64,000 nucleotides of DNA, taken from NCBI GenBank assembly GCA_033002965.1, contig JAURVB010000761.1:67001-131000 (forward strand). The letters are read 5' to 3'. The position numbers and the translations under genes are program-made. Positions 49,826 through 62,499 of this stretch are shown one piece after another; the stretch's first letter is position 1; each line of letters begins with the position of its first letter. Source of the DNA: Piper betle (lineage: Eukaryota; Streptophyta; Magnoliopsida; Piperales; Piperaceae). Under the pieces are notes generated by a model, which was not told the DNA's origin, did not search any database, and saw only the letters and a program-made list of their open reading frames with translations.

Positions 49826-51527
49826 TGTCTGGAGATTTGCTGGCACGTATCTTGGAGAGTTGTAGATCGTCAATATCTATTGTGGTACTTGATCAGGAAG
49901 CCCCTTGAAAGTTGAAACCAGTGATCTTTTTGTGGCAGTATGCAGCTGGAATTACAAGGTTTACAGAGAAACAGTTGGCAAGTTTAAAGGTTAAACAAAA
50001 GCAAGGACTCCATGGGGGGAAGGGGGGGTTGGACAGTTAAAGATTGGGGGCATAAATAATATTGAAGGGTGAGACATGAAATAGAAATAATATTTTGAGG
50101 AAATTTTAGATATATATGCTTGGTTCACTATCTTAATTTGTGAAAATTACTTGGATACAACTGATGATCAATTTATTGGATCGATATATGATACTACTTA
50201 GCAGTTAGTGGTAAAGATTAATTTGAATAAAAGTTTAAAGGTGCGTTTCTGCTTAATTATATACTTATTTGTAGTAGGTTTTACTCATTATAATAACACC
50301 TTATCGTCGCAGAATATGGTTGCTCTATGGTTGAAAAACATAGTATACCATTGAAAGATTTCAGACATATGTATGCATTCCATTCATCTTGCAGAATATA
50401 TTCCTAATCCATATATTAGCTAGCTATGACATAGTTGACATTCGAATTAGTATCACTACAAGAAAATAAGTTATCAGTAACGACAAAATCCATAACTGAT
50501 GTGAATAAAATTATTTACTGTTATTGTCCCCAAGGAAAATGAACCAGCTTAGGCTAAATACAGTAGGCCAAAATCAATAGCATACCCAAAATTTTTCTTA
50601 TATATATTCGACTTAATTTACTTAATATATGTGCTTGAAATATACCCAGCAATAGATGGATTTTACAGGGTCCACGGCCATGGCCAGCCTACTGAGCTTT
50701 CACTGGTTCACCACTAATCCTTTTATTTCCATGCCTGGCTTGACCCTGCTTCTGGTTTCATAGTTCACATCAATTAATTAATCAATGTACAATTTTAGCC
50801 GTCAAGGGTTAAAAGGACAAGGTTAAAAAATAGTTAGGTTGTCACCATGCATATAATTATTAGCCAAGTCCAATTAAAATAATCTTGTCAAGTGTTAATT
50901 TGTATTAAAGGTGGACAACCAACTGTTTGACACGCACGGTATCTCTTTGTTTTTTCAGCTAAGATGTTTCCATCTCACCAAAATTCTTCCCTTGACCAAA
51001 TTCTAACTATTTAATAAGAACTCATCTTCATGACTTCAGCAAACATTCATTCCCATTTATAGCAGGTGGCGAAAGAAAGCCCTAAGAAAGCATCCCGCTA
51101 GTCTTGCTACTCTGCCATCCCAAAAAATATACATTTTATACTCTTCGCGCCAGTTCACATGAATTAATCACATGAGCCTCCACTTCTCTCCCACTCTCTG
51201 CAACTAGCTTCCTCTCTTCATCTTCCTCTTCAGTTCTTTCTCTTTTAAAAGTTTTACTCAAACACACCACTAAAGAAGGAGAGAAATCCCAAGGAAGAGA
51301 GCAAATCAAGATAGAATACCAGCTTCATCCAAAACCCACTTCCAATTAAGATATATAGAGCTAGTTAGCAGCTCCATTTCTCTACTCCCACCTCTCTAAT
51401 GACCATCTTCCCTCATGACAAGTGCAAGGCAAGAGGAGATATGTAGTTCTATCGTGATGAAATAGTTGATCTTTTCACTGGACGACATATAAATAGACAG
51501 ATAGACTGATAGATAATTTGAATATTC
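49826..51527. other. Upstream region of YUCCA gene with a CACTA-type end
   Basis: At 50455 the phrase CACTACAAGAAAATAAG is a typical plant CACTA transposon terminus; its partner was not found. From about 51175 the sequence is rich in CTCTCTTC-type pyrimidine runs, as in a plant promoter or 5' leader. The YUCCA start is at 51528. Confidence 0.45.
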
Positions 51528-53641
51528 ATGGACTACCTTCGCGAAGTCGAAGGGAAGAGAGCCCACGATCAATTGGAAGGAGGAGGGAGGCGGGTCTACG
51601 TTCCAGGGGCGGTGATCGTCGGGGCGGGGCCGTCGGGGCTGGCCGTGGCGGCCTGCTTGAAGGAGAGAGGTGTGCCGAGCATGATATTGGAGCGAAACGA
51701 CTGCATCGCCTCCTTGTGGCAGCTCAAGACTTACGACCGCCTCCGCCTCCACCTCCCCAAGAGCTTTTGTGAGCTCCCCCTCATGCCCTTCCCCCCTCCT
51801 TCCCCACCTACCCCACCAAGCAACAGTTTATCGACTACTTGGAGTCCTACGCACGCCAATTCGACCTTCGACCCATGTTTCGACAAACAGTGGAGAGTGC
51901 CGAGTACGACGACAGCGTAGGGTTCTGGCGGGTGAGGGCGGTGGAGGGAAGAAGGGCGAGGAGGCGGAGTATGTATGCCGGTGGCTGGTGGTGGCCACAG
52001 GCGAAAATTCCGAGCCAGTGATGCCGGAGGTGGATGGGAAGGATGAGTTCTTGGGCAACATAGTTCATACAAGCTTGTACAAGAACGGCGACGCCTTCGG
52101 TGGGAAGAAGGTTTTGGTGATGGGGTGTGGAAACTCCGGCATGGAAGTCTGCTTGGATCTCTGCAACTTCAATGCCAGCCCTTCTCTTGTAGTTAGAGAA
52201 TCTGTAAGTATTCTATTTTTCAAATTAGTTTTTAAAAAACAATAATTTATAACATCAAAATTCGATTTATCGATAATCACTCTAGCTGGAAAGTTGGTCA
52301 TAAGGAATCTCGGTTATTAGTTTTTTTGAGTTATTATTTGCTTCCAATCTAATTTAAAGGTACCATGCATGATCCTAATTTCTAAATTTCAGTTTTTCAG
52401 TTTATTAGGCTCATATATTGACATCAACAACTCTAGTAAAAACTGATGTAAAACCCAGAAAAGTAGAAGCTTTTTGGAGCTGGAATGAATCACCTTTTCT
52501 ACTTTTTTCTTATATTTATTTTGTTACAGGTACACATTTTGCCAAGAGAACTGCTTGGGAGTTCAACCTTTGAGCTGTCCATGTGGTTGCTAAAATGGTT
52601 CCCTATCCACCTAGTGGATCACCTCTTGCTTTTGGCTTCAAGAATAATACTGGGGGACACTTCTAGCCTTGGACTCAACCGCCCCCAACTTGGCCCTCTC
52701 CAACTCAAGAACATCACTGGTAAAACCCCAGTTCTTGATGTGGGCACACTCTCCAAGATCAGATCAGGAGAAATCAAGGTCAGATTTATATCATACGCAT
52801 AGTTGTTTTCGCATACACACGTATATACATAATATATATATATATTTATATATTTATTTTGGTCCAAGACAGACGATTTATAAATTGATATTGGATGAAT
52901 CGAGACAGGTTTTCCCCGGAGTTAAGAGATTAACACGACGTGGAGCCAAGTTCATCGATGGGAAGGAAGAAGAGTTCGACGCCGTGATCTTGGCCACCGG
53001 ATATCGGAGCAATGTCCCCTCTTGGTTGAAGGTACGTGAAAAGTTGTTTACAACCATTTTAATTAGACCAATTACTTATATATAGACTCGTCAATAACAT
53101 GGTGCTATTAGGCCAAACTCGGTGTTATTAAGGACAACATTTATTTGTTAGGGAGTATAATATATATGTGTCACTACGTGATTCGATTTGGCACGCCTCA
53201 AGGGATATATCGTATTTTTTATTTGATTTATTTTAAAATTCTTTATTATTCTTTAGGTTTTATAGCTATCTGTCCATCTAATTCTTAGTTTTCTTCTTCC
53301 ACCTTATACCCAAAAAAAAAATCATCCAATTAGCTGAATTCGAAAAATATGTTTCATCAATTAAAGCCTAATATATTAAGACGAAGGGTAGCATATCATC
53401 TTTCACCTGCCTACACTAGATCTGAACTCAAAGTCATTATATTCAGGAAAGCAAGTTCTTCTCGGAAAAAGATGGGTACCCAAGAAGTCCCTTCCCCAAT
53501 GGTTGGAGAGCGGAGAATGGTTTGTATGCAGTGGGCTTCACCAAGAGAGGCCTGCTCGGAGCTTCCATGGAGGCCCAGCGGATCGCCCAAGATATCCAGC
53601 TCTCTTGGAACGCCGAAACGAAGCAATTAACAAGATTATGA
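51528..53641 (+). CDS. YUC: YUCCA flavin monooxygenase (auxin biosynthesis)
   Basis: Converts indole-3-pyruvate to indole-3-acetic acid with FAD and NADPH, the rate-limiting step of the main auxin pathway, in cytosol or at the ER. Exons: 51528-52203, 52530-52778, 52909-53031, 53447-53641. [14 protein letters not shown] is a typical start. GAGPSG (residues 32-37) binds [14 protein letters not shown] binds NADPH; VVATGE and ILATGYRSN are the two ATG-type motifs; the tail [19 protein letters not shown] is diagnostic. Exon 1 lacks two bases: one near 51797 in a C/T run (MPFPP then FPTYPTKQQ) and one near 51955 in a G/A run (before [10 protein letters not shown]). Exon length plus two is divisible by three, and the corrected protein has 414 residues, the usual size. 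Closest in style to the YUC2/YUC6 branch; that is a guess. Confidence 0.9.
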
Positions 53642-54284
53642 TCAGCTAAGCATGGCTGAACATACATATATCACAATGAGTAAAGCAAAGTGGGGGGACC
53701 AAGATGAGTGATTGACACCATTAGTGCTTAGTTTGTGTACAGATTGTATAACATGTCTTATATACAATCAAGATCATAAGAAAAAAAAAAAAGAGGTTGA
53801 CCCAGATGCTGGCAACCAGCAAGCAGCTAATTTTTGTTTGATACATCATATATATGTGCACTTCCATTCTTTTTCAAGAGGGCTTGACCTTGTTAGATCC
53901 CAAAGCAAGACAAAGAAGAGGTAGACATCATGCATAGAAGGATTCAAATCATGTTTTTCCTCATAATCTGGTTTGTCTTGTTCCTTTTTTATTCCATTGA
54001 TTGATGTTCATATGAAGAATATCTATTTGACCCAAGAACACATACAATATTGTCAAAATATGCATTGCCATATGGGTATTTTGTATATTTTATATATGTA
54101 TAGACGAAAGTGTTGTGGAGGTGGCTAGGGGAGAAATGAAAGCTCATCCGTATGATTGGACCACGCCTCGTTATTGTGTCATTTATAACGAGCTGTTATG
54201 GGCATTTTGTCTATAGCAGTACCATCCCTTTCTCATCATCAATAAGGAGATTGTTATTGGTCTCTATACTTTGTAATATAAGTG

Positions 54285-54317
<33 letters not shown>

Positions 54318-55486
54318 CAAGTCGATTTCTCCACTCCATTTTGTGGTTGGTTTCTTTTGAACCAGGCACCACATAAAGGAAGAACCATGTTTCACAAACG
54401 TTCATTTGTTATACGTCATCCCTTAATTAATTAATCTCCATTGATTTGGTATATATTAGGTCATTTAAACTTGTATATATGTATTTACTTTTAATGATCA
54501 ATGTCGGCCCACTTTGCATGCTACTTCGATGGTGGTAAATACAATTAAATCTTAATGTTAACAAATCTTTCATTAGATGTTCTAGTTATTCTCGACCTAA
54601 TATCACGTTTGTAAGATTAAGGTCTTTCTCAATTAACACGTTTATATACTTTTCCCCTGTACTAAGCAAAACGTATTTACCACCAAATATGAATATACTT
54701 TTCACATATAACACGAAGAAAATATGAACCTTCGGGCTTTTTTCTAAAACACAATTATTGGAATTACAAAGCTTAAATACAATTGATTCATCACATTGTT
54801 CAATTAAAAATCTCATATGCCGACATTTAACGTATATCAAGAGTATACTTACTAGCTTGTTCTCTTTGATTTTAAATGACCACGTCCCTCTAGCTCTCAG
54901 AGTAGCTATCGTAAATCTTAACAATATTAAACCAATGTGATGTGGATGTAAAACCCAAATAGGAGTATATATCCATCTCAACAAGTTGGCCAACATTGAT
55001 CAGCTAATTTATCTACGAGATAGCATGATCATATTAATATAGTATGTATATATTATATACGTAATGTGTTGTCTGGACGTCAATATAGAAAGGCCATAAT
55101 AATTCCTAAATAAAATGATTAGATTACAAGCACATCAGCATCATGGGCTCCTTGTTAGGGCCTTAGAGAGAATTGAAGTACATGCAAACACAATGGAGGA
55201 ACTAAATTAGGTAGGGCCTATCGGAACTAGACGTCCCAACCTTCCCCAACTTTCTTTTATGTTACCAACTGTCCTTTATTTCCCTCTCAATTGCTTAAAT
55301 TTTAATCCACTTGAGCTATATGCACCAGAGATGGAGAATAGTTGTGCTTGTTGAATCCAAACATTCCTTTCCCATCACATATGCCTATACATACATCACC
55401 AATTTCACCACCAAGACGTTATCATGCATTATTATAAGGCTGTTTATAGTTCTATTAATAAGTTTAATGTGATTTAATAATATTAA
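53642..55486. other. 3' flank of YUCCA gene and intergenic DNA
   Basis: The first few hundred bases are the likely 3' untranslated region. A TA run lies at about 54286-54311. A 136-codon minus frame at 54586-54996 is AT-rich, with no known family; phrases such as TTTGGGTTTTACATCCACAT suggest transposon-derived DNA instead. Confidence 0.4.
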
Positions 55487-56770
55487 ACTAATAGAAAAAC
55501 GACTTTCAGCCACAAGTAATTTTGCGGCCAGCGCAGATGTGGCAAATTAACCACTGATCTGCCTCCGCTTAGCAGTGATAAAATTTAACCACGGGATTAC
55601 CTAGCAATGGCCGTTGCCATTTTTTTATTTTAAAAAGACAAAGAATATTTAATTTTTAAAAACAATTTGCCAATGCTTTGCCACCACTTACCTACCGAGG
55701 GCAAAATTTAACCATGGGAATAGCCACCGGTGGCAGTTGCCATTTTTTTAAAACATGGGGTAAGCCACCCCAAACGGTGGCAATATTCAATATTATAAAA
55801 AAATTTAACCACCATTTTGCCATCGCTTAACGGTGGCAAAACATAACTACGAGGAATAGCCACAACTTAGCAGTTATAATATTAAAATTTATTTTTAAAA
55901 AGTTTGGGTAGGAATTTTCCCTCCCATTGTAATTGAAATGAGCCGCGTGCTACAAACCTAACCCCGCCCTTCCCTGGCCGCACCCCGCTCCAGCTCCATC
56001 TAAGTCGCCTTGCCCACCCAAACGCTTCTTGCCCGCCCCGGCCTGCCTCGGCTTCCCCCGTGTCCCCGCCCCTCCTCGGCCACACGCCTTGCCTCGTCCC
56101 ATCGCCCCGCATCGGCTACCCTTATGCCCCCGCCCCTCCACGGCAGCCTGCCTTGGCTCCCCCGGTGCCCTTACCCCTCCTCGGCCATCACCATCATTGT
56201 TGCCCCGATGTCCACAGTACTCAGTTCCCGTGGACGCCCTCGGACAACCCCCACTATTGTCGTTCCCTCCTCCGACCCGCCCCACTGTTCCCCAACCTCC
56301 TCGGCCCATGCCCAGACCAGCCTTGCCCTGTCACATCCTTGGCCGCCTGCCACCCTCACCATCTAGCTCCCGCCACCACCACCGCCTGGCCCTGCCATAC
56401 CCACCACTGTCACCGTGTGCCACCGCCACTGCCCCACTGCGCTGTTGCCACCCACTATTACGGTTGTGCCTCCGACACTGCCACAACACAGCCATCGCCC
56501 GGTCCCGACGTCCTAGGTTATTCCGACCACTAGGGGCCCCACAATCGGCCCCAACCAACGACCGGCGGCCAGGAGGTGGCCGATCATAATTTTCCACTAG
56601 CGATGGCTCAATGGATATTTTTTAATTATTTTTTTATAAATTTTGCCACGGAGTGGTTTCGATGAGCGGTGGCTATGTTGAACCACGAAACCCGATGGAA
56701 ATAGCTGATTGACCACGCGACAACCGCCACCGTGTCCCTGGTGGCTATTTCCCGGATGACTCCCTACTCA
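55487..56770. mobile_element. Probable non-autonomous CACTA-like element
   Basis: It opens CTAATAGAAAAACGACTTTC, like a decayed CACTAGTAGAAAA terminus. Units such as GGCAAAATTTAACCACGGG and ATAGCCACCG recur on both sides of a GC-rich, C-rich centre (55960-56580). The right end is not sharply defined. The overlapping Pro-rich frames in the centre are low-complexity shadows. Confidence 0.4.
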
Positions 56771-57069
56771 CAACTCAATTTGATTTACTAAGTCAAGTAA
56801 TAAAAATTAAAATATATTAATTTTCATTGAATTTTAAAATTAATATTTTAGTATTGTCCATGCTAATTATTAATATATACTAATATTACACGGAAAAGGG
56901 TATCGACAACTCTCTGTCCATGTTTATAGATGATGGAACCATCATACCACTTCCATTTGGGTCGAAAAAAGGATCAGATCAATTAGTCTTCTTTGCTTTT
57001 TTCACAAATTTTACAAACGGAGGCTCTTATTTTCATATTTTTTTTTCATATATATATATATATAAAACT

Positions 57070-57598
57070 AATAAAATATCACTCATTAGTGACCATACAT
57101 TTGGGACTTCTAAATGTGGTCACAACTTAGGAACACGCATTGCCACCACGTTGAAATGGATAAATTTTACAATTGCTTTGCGACCATAGATCCAGTGGTA
57201 GAATATATCTATAGTTTAGTAATCATTTAATGACCGATTTAGCAACCGAAACTTTGTAACCGTGCTTTGCGGTCACTAATTATGGTTGCAAAATGTTTGT
57301 AACAACTACTTACAGTCGTATATCTATTGCTAAATAGAATTTCAAAGCTTAATAATTTGAAAATGAATTTGTAAATTGGTTAAAATTTTTATAACTTAAA
57401 TTGCAACCCCATTAGCAGTGGCAAATTCGATCGCAAAATGTCTATTATAGTAAATAAAAAATGGGGGGACGAGGACGGCGGTGGCGTTGCAAATCTGTTA
57501 CAAAATGTCAATTATAATAAAAAAAAGAAGGGTGGGGGGGGGGGGGGGGGGTGGGTGGAGTTGGCGGGAGTGGGAGGGGAGGGTGGGGTTGTAAATCC

Positions 57599-57633
<35 letters not shown>

Positions 57634-58775
57634 CAGACATATTACCATTGACTAAATATTTATGATATATTATATGCTCCGTCGGAGCTGTTCAGGTTGT
57701 ACGTGGTGTCATTGTGTGTTTTGGCATAATATATATATATATAATTATATATGTATGTATGATTTTAATTGATCATTAAGTGGTTCCCGCCTATGCTTTT
57801 GAAATTTATTTTTATAAAGTTTATATGATAATAGTTAAATGAATAACTTTACTAATTTTTAACATCGCACTTTGGTTTGCCATTAAATCAAAAAAATTGG
57901 GATGTTACATCGGGATCGCCAACTTATCCAACTTCTTGATGTTACATCGGGATTGCCAGCTTATCCAACTTCTTGATGAGAGAGACTAGTGATTGAGGTA
58001 GGAGGCTCAGAGAAGAGATGAGCGACTTGTTCAATCTATTAGTGCTGCTTTAGATACTAAGATGCTTCGTCATATGAAAACCCCTGATATGACCATATAT
58101 AGAGAATAATGTCGTGACCCTTTTGATTATGACATGATACGCCCTTTAATGATCCTCCCGCCCCTCCCTTGATATAGATATAACTATGGGTTTTTTGTAT
58201 TAAACATTTGATTTATATTTTATGTATGACATTGAATATTTTATTATATTTTAGATTTAAATTATATTCTATATATATATATTTGTCATCATATGTATTT
58301 ATTTATAATCTTTTGTTATTCAATAGGTAATTTAAAACAAAGAATCACAATTTGTTTTAAAAAATTGGGGTTATTTTGCGAACGGTTTACGTCCGCTTTG
58401 CAATTGCATTTGCGACCGAAAACCAGTCGTAAATGTTTAGCGATCAAAAACTGATCACAAAGGTTTAGCCACCAAAAAGAAATCACTGTGGAATCGAAGT
58501 TAAAACCGAATTTACAACTGAAAACTCAATTGTAAATAATTTGCGACCGATTTTGCAATTGCATATACTGTCGTTAATTTAGAAACCGAACTATAACGAG
58601 CACATCCGGTTGCACTTTTATGACCGGATTTCTTTCCGGTGACAAATTTTATTAGCAACCGTACTTGCTAGGCCATATTATGCAGTCGTAAATTCAACCG
58701 TAAATTTTATTAGTGATCACATTTATAGATTTCAATGATCGAATTTTGGATTGTTAAAGACTGATTTTTTACTAG
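57070..58775. mobile_element. Second CACTA-like element with ACCGA subterminal repeats, poly-G and (TA)n
   Basis: Phrases like TTGCGACCGA, GTAACCG and TTTAGCGATC recur on both flanks. The right end on the minus strand is AAACTAGTAAAAAATCAGTC, similar to the opening of the previous element. The core holds an 18-base G homopolymer (57534-57551), further GGG tracts to 57590 and a TA run (57600-57630). No transposase was found. Confidence 0.4.
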
Positions 58776-59027
58776 TTTGTACATATGTGTGTGTGTATAT
58801 ATATATATATATAGATGTTAAAGTGCGAACTTTTTTGATATAAACTTTGTAAACATACATAATGACTATTGGTTTTTAATTTAACATTCACCTTAGGTAG
58901 TTACTGATAGTAGTTATGGGTAGTTCATAAAATTTTGACAAATGTGACTATTAGATGAAAAGTTGACAATCACAATAGAAGTTCATAAAGTTCATAAATA
59001 TAAAAAGAGTTCACACCTTATTATTTT

Positions 59028-59092
<65 letters not shown>

Positions 59093-62000
59093 TCCAATTT
59101 GGCTCAGACTCTGAGTAAAAATATGCCTAACTTGAATTGAATTTGAAGTCGTACAACAGCTTAATTTGATCAGTTAGCTCGACTGAAGCATAACAGAGCT
59201 CAAGTTGTCTGATACATCTCCGCAAACCAACTTGAGCTTCTAACTAATTTTCATTTGTTTAGCTAAGAACAAATTAGTATTAACTTGTATTTATATATAT
59301 GCCCAACAAGACTTGATTCGAGAGTAAGCGCATTAAACTTTATTTCAAATGCTTGGCTCAGATTGCCAAATCCATCTATTTTTTTTGTAGATGTCAATTG
59401 CTCGTAATAAAGTCCTAACACATGACACAACCAGATGTCCATCTCTTTCAGTTTGGGTAGCAATCAGTCTTAACTAAAGCCGATTATACAGTACTAACAA
59501 CTTCACCTTCATAAACTAACTATTTATCAATATTCGGTTCATAAGTTATATATAAAAGTTCTTATACTTTATAAGCTGATTAGTGGAAATTTGATTTGGG
59601 CCAAGAGGTAATAATTAGCAGAAAAGAAAAAAAAGGTGATAATTAATAACTTATGTGTTTAAAGAAAAGGGTATTTTCGTAATCCCATTGATGAGATACG
59701 TAGAGATGACTTTGGTTTATCGGGATTTAAGATTTAAAATTCAAAATTTAGAATTTAAAGTTCAGAAAAGGAAACTCTGAGGATATGCTGCCTTCTTAGC
59801 CGCTTTGCATCTCTTTATAATACTAACACTTTTGTTTGACAACTTAATTCCATGAAAACTACAGTATTGGGAACCGAACCGGTCGAATATTGACACGTAT
59901 ACATACATTATATTTTGTGTAAGTAGACTACAAAACAAGTCTATTAGGTCCAAATCACCAGGAAAAAGTCAGACGATCATTTCAGTAACGACTTTGTCAA
60001 AATACAAAATTGATAGATCTAAATTATTTTTTTGAATGGTTAATCTCAAATTAAAGATTATAAATACACCTTACGAATTTTTTAAATCTTAACCTAATAA
60101 ATATTAAATACAAGGCTAATTTAGGATCAGTTCTCACAAAGAAATAGCCAAAACTAGAACATACCATGCATATTTAATCATCTCACTAAGTAATCAGCTT
60201 GCTGCATGCAAATCCATAATTTCTTTACAAAAGATCATTACTGTCTTTGTCTACAAGTGGTCACCAAGGACAGCTCCCAAAATAACAAAGGTACAACGCC
60301 ATGTATACATGAAAGAGTAAATGCCAACGTTTTCTAGTTGCAAATTATTAGGGATCTGTTAATTAATCAAGCATTGGTCTTAATAATAGCTCATCTAACA
60401 TGGAAGGGCTTGGGAGTGTTCACCATTCTCTGTCAGTCCTAGCTGGTAGACCCATGTCTGCACTTAACTTGATCTTAATTCATGGTCCAGGATTGGGCTA
60501 CTTGATCATGACTACGATGGATTGATAGTTCATCTATCGATATATAAAAGTGTTAGCTACAGTTTAGTTCCCCAAAATACCAAATTGTAGACAATCATAC
60601 ATGCATACGATCATGGGCTAATCATATTATATGATATGAACAACTATATCCAGAGAGAGGAAGGCGTGCAACTCCAGAGTTGGGGGGTGAGAGTGCTTTA
60701 ACGAGGAAGATGAAAAGGGCAATACGTACATGCGAGTGGTTGAGGAATGCGACCATAACACATACGAAGCAGGCACGGCAAGAACTTCAACGGTGATCAT
60801 CTTGGGATCGCCACTCAACTCACAATTATTTTGTAATTATAACCTTTTCTCAATCATATAAGAAGGTGATTCCCACGTGTTTTCGGGTTCTCATAACTCG
60901 AACTCGAAGTTATCATCTTTATACAATTTTATCTTATCCATTGATTGCTTTTTAAATTGAAAAGCCAGTGTTTGGAGTCGGGCGAATGCCCGCCATATAA
61001 TATGAAAAAATAAGTATCGGCTAAAATTGATATTCCTATAACTCAAGTTAATATAGATTCTTCGATTCTAGGGGAAGTTGGATGAGGGAGTAATTCTATC
61101 AAAATGGGGCAAAAATGACCATTTTATTTGAATGGATGGTAAAAGTCGGCTCATTCTACTATAAAAATACAAGCTGATACCAAGCAACCTCCATATGATA
61201 TAACTATTGAGAAATCGGGAAGAAGATGAAAAGAAAAGTAAAATTTTGGGATCATCTTATCAATCTATGTAAGCTTTGGTTAATAATATATGCTTCCACA
61301 TCCAATAACTCACTATTAGTACTCTAGAAGTTCCCAACTATCAACAGTATCTGTCATAAGAATCTTACCAATCATGATAAATGGTAAGCCTTTCCCATTG
61401 CTGCTCGTAGTTCCTATCTGACCTAGACTTCAAAACCAGGAATCTTTTGCACTACAAACAAGGTCCCCTCAAATAAAAAGAATCTTTTGCAGCCAAGTTG
61501 AGAAGGACCCAAATAAGATCAAAGACTGAAAAAAGATATAATTGGTGGTGAACTTTGTTATCTGCTCTTTGTCATGCTAAAAAGTACTAGCATCTAAGCC
61601 ACTTCATCCCTTGTATGCAATAAACCACACCATCTTTAGTCCAGTGGATGAATCTTTTTAGTGTCATGACCACATACATGTTCATCAAATTGAGAAACTC
61701 GAGATGGCTCCCCAAAGAATGGCCTTGAAAGCCACAACCATGGTTGGTTTATTTGCTTCTTCCTTAGGATCCAAGTTTTCGGATTCATATTGGACAAACA
61801 ATGGCAGAAAGATACGAGTCAAAATGGGTAATATACTCCTTTTATTTCCCAACCCCAACGGGCCATGAAAAGAATGTAACTCCTTGAGCATGTTGCTACT
61901 TTGCTCAGCTTGTTCCTTTCTAAGCTTTCCAAGAAGCTTTTAGACTTAAACCATAGGCACTTTTAGCAAGAAAAAAGAAAGATAACTTTTCTTTGATCTA

Positions 62001-62389
62001 CCCTAGAATTGCAAGTGGTTAATTGATCAACAGCTCTTACCAACCCAAGATAGGAAAAATCATCAACATAAAAAAGCTTAACACCTATGCTAAAAGTTTA
62101 ATACCTAATGGGGTGAGAGGACGGCTCAGACGTTAGGGAGGGCTTTGAAGATATAGATAGTAGTGGGCCTAACAAATTTTACTTGGCCCGTGATTAGACA
62201 TTTTCGTTTAGGTCAAACCATAAAACTTGATTTGGCTTCCTCATGACGACGGACAATATTTATCTCCTACTTATATTAGAATGAGTTTCTTAAGATAGGC
62301 TCTTAGTTGTCTATGTTTTAATTTATATTCATTTATTGTTCAATAGGGGTATTTTAGTCATTAAATTCGTCATTACAATATATATATAT
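58776..62389. other. Intergenic DNA with a 58 bp (TA)n tract
   Basis: No gene was recognised in 3.6 kb. A pure TA run of about 29 units spans 59030-59088. Several minus frames of 63 to 68 codons (for example 61685-61891) show no family similarity and are not called. Confidence 0.45.
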
Positions 62390-62480
62390 AGGATTTAATG
62401 TTTCTGTGCTGCAGCACAGGTAACTTACCTGTGCTTGAGTTTGATACCAGCCGTTGGATTCTATCCAACGGCTGCAAACT
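62390..62480. mobile_element. End of a hairpin-ended element (copy H)
   Basis: After a TA run (62380-62391) come a perfect palindrome CTGTGCTGCAGCACAG, then CCTGTGCTTGAGTTTGATAC, then CAGCCGTTGGAT / ATCCAACGGCTG. The order and phrases match the left end of copy A at 23462. The sequence passes within about 30 bases into exon sequence of a vWA-type gene. Confidence 0.6.
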
Positions 62481-62499
62481 TATAGCTCGTTGGACCGAG

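Noticed and set aside
54586..54996. A 136-codon minus frame in AT-rich DNA
   Set aside because: It has no recognised domain and sits in sequence that looks transposon-derived; a chance open frame is more likely.
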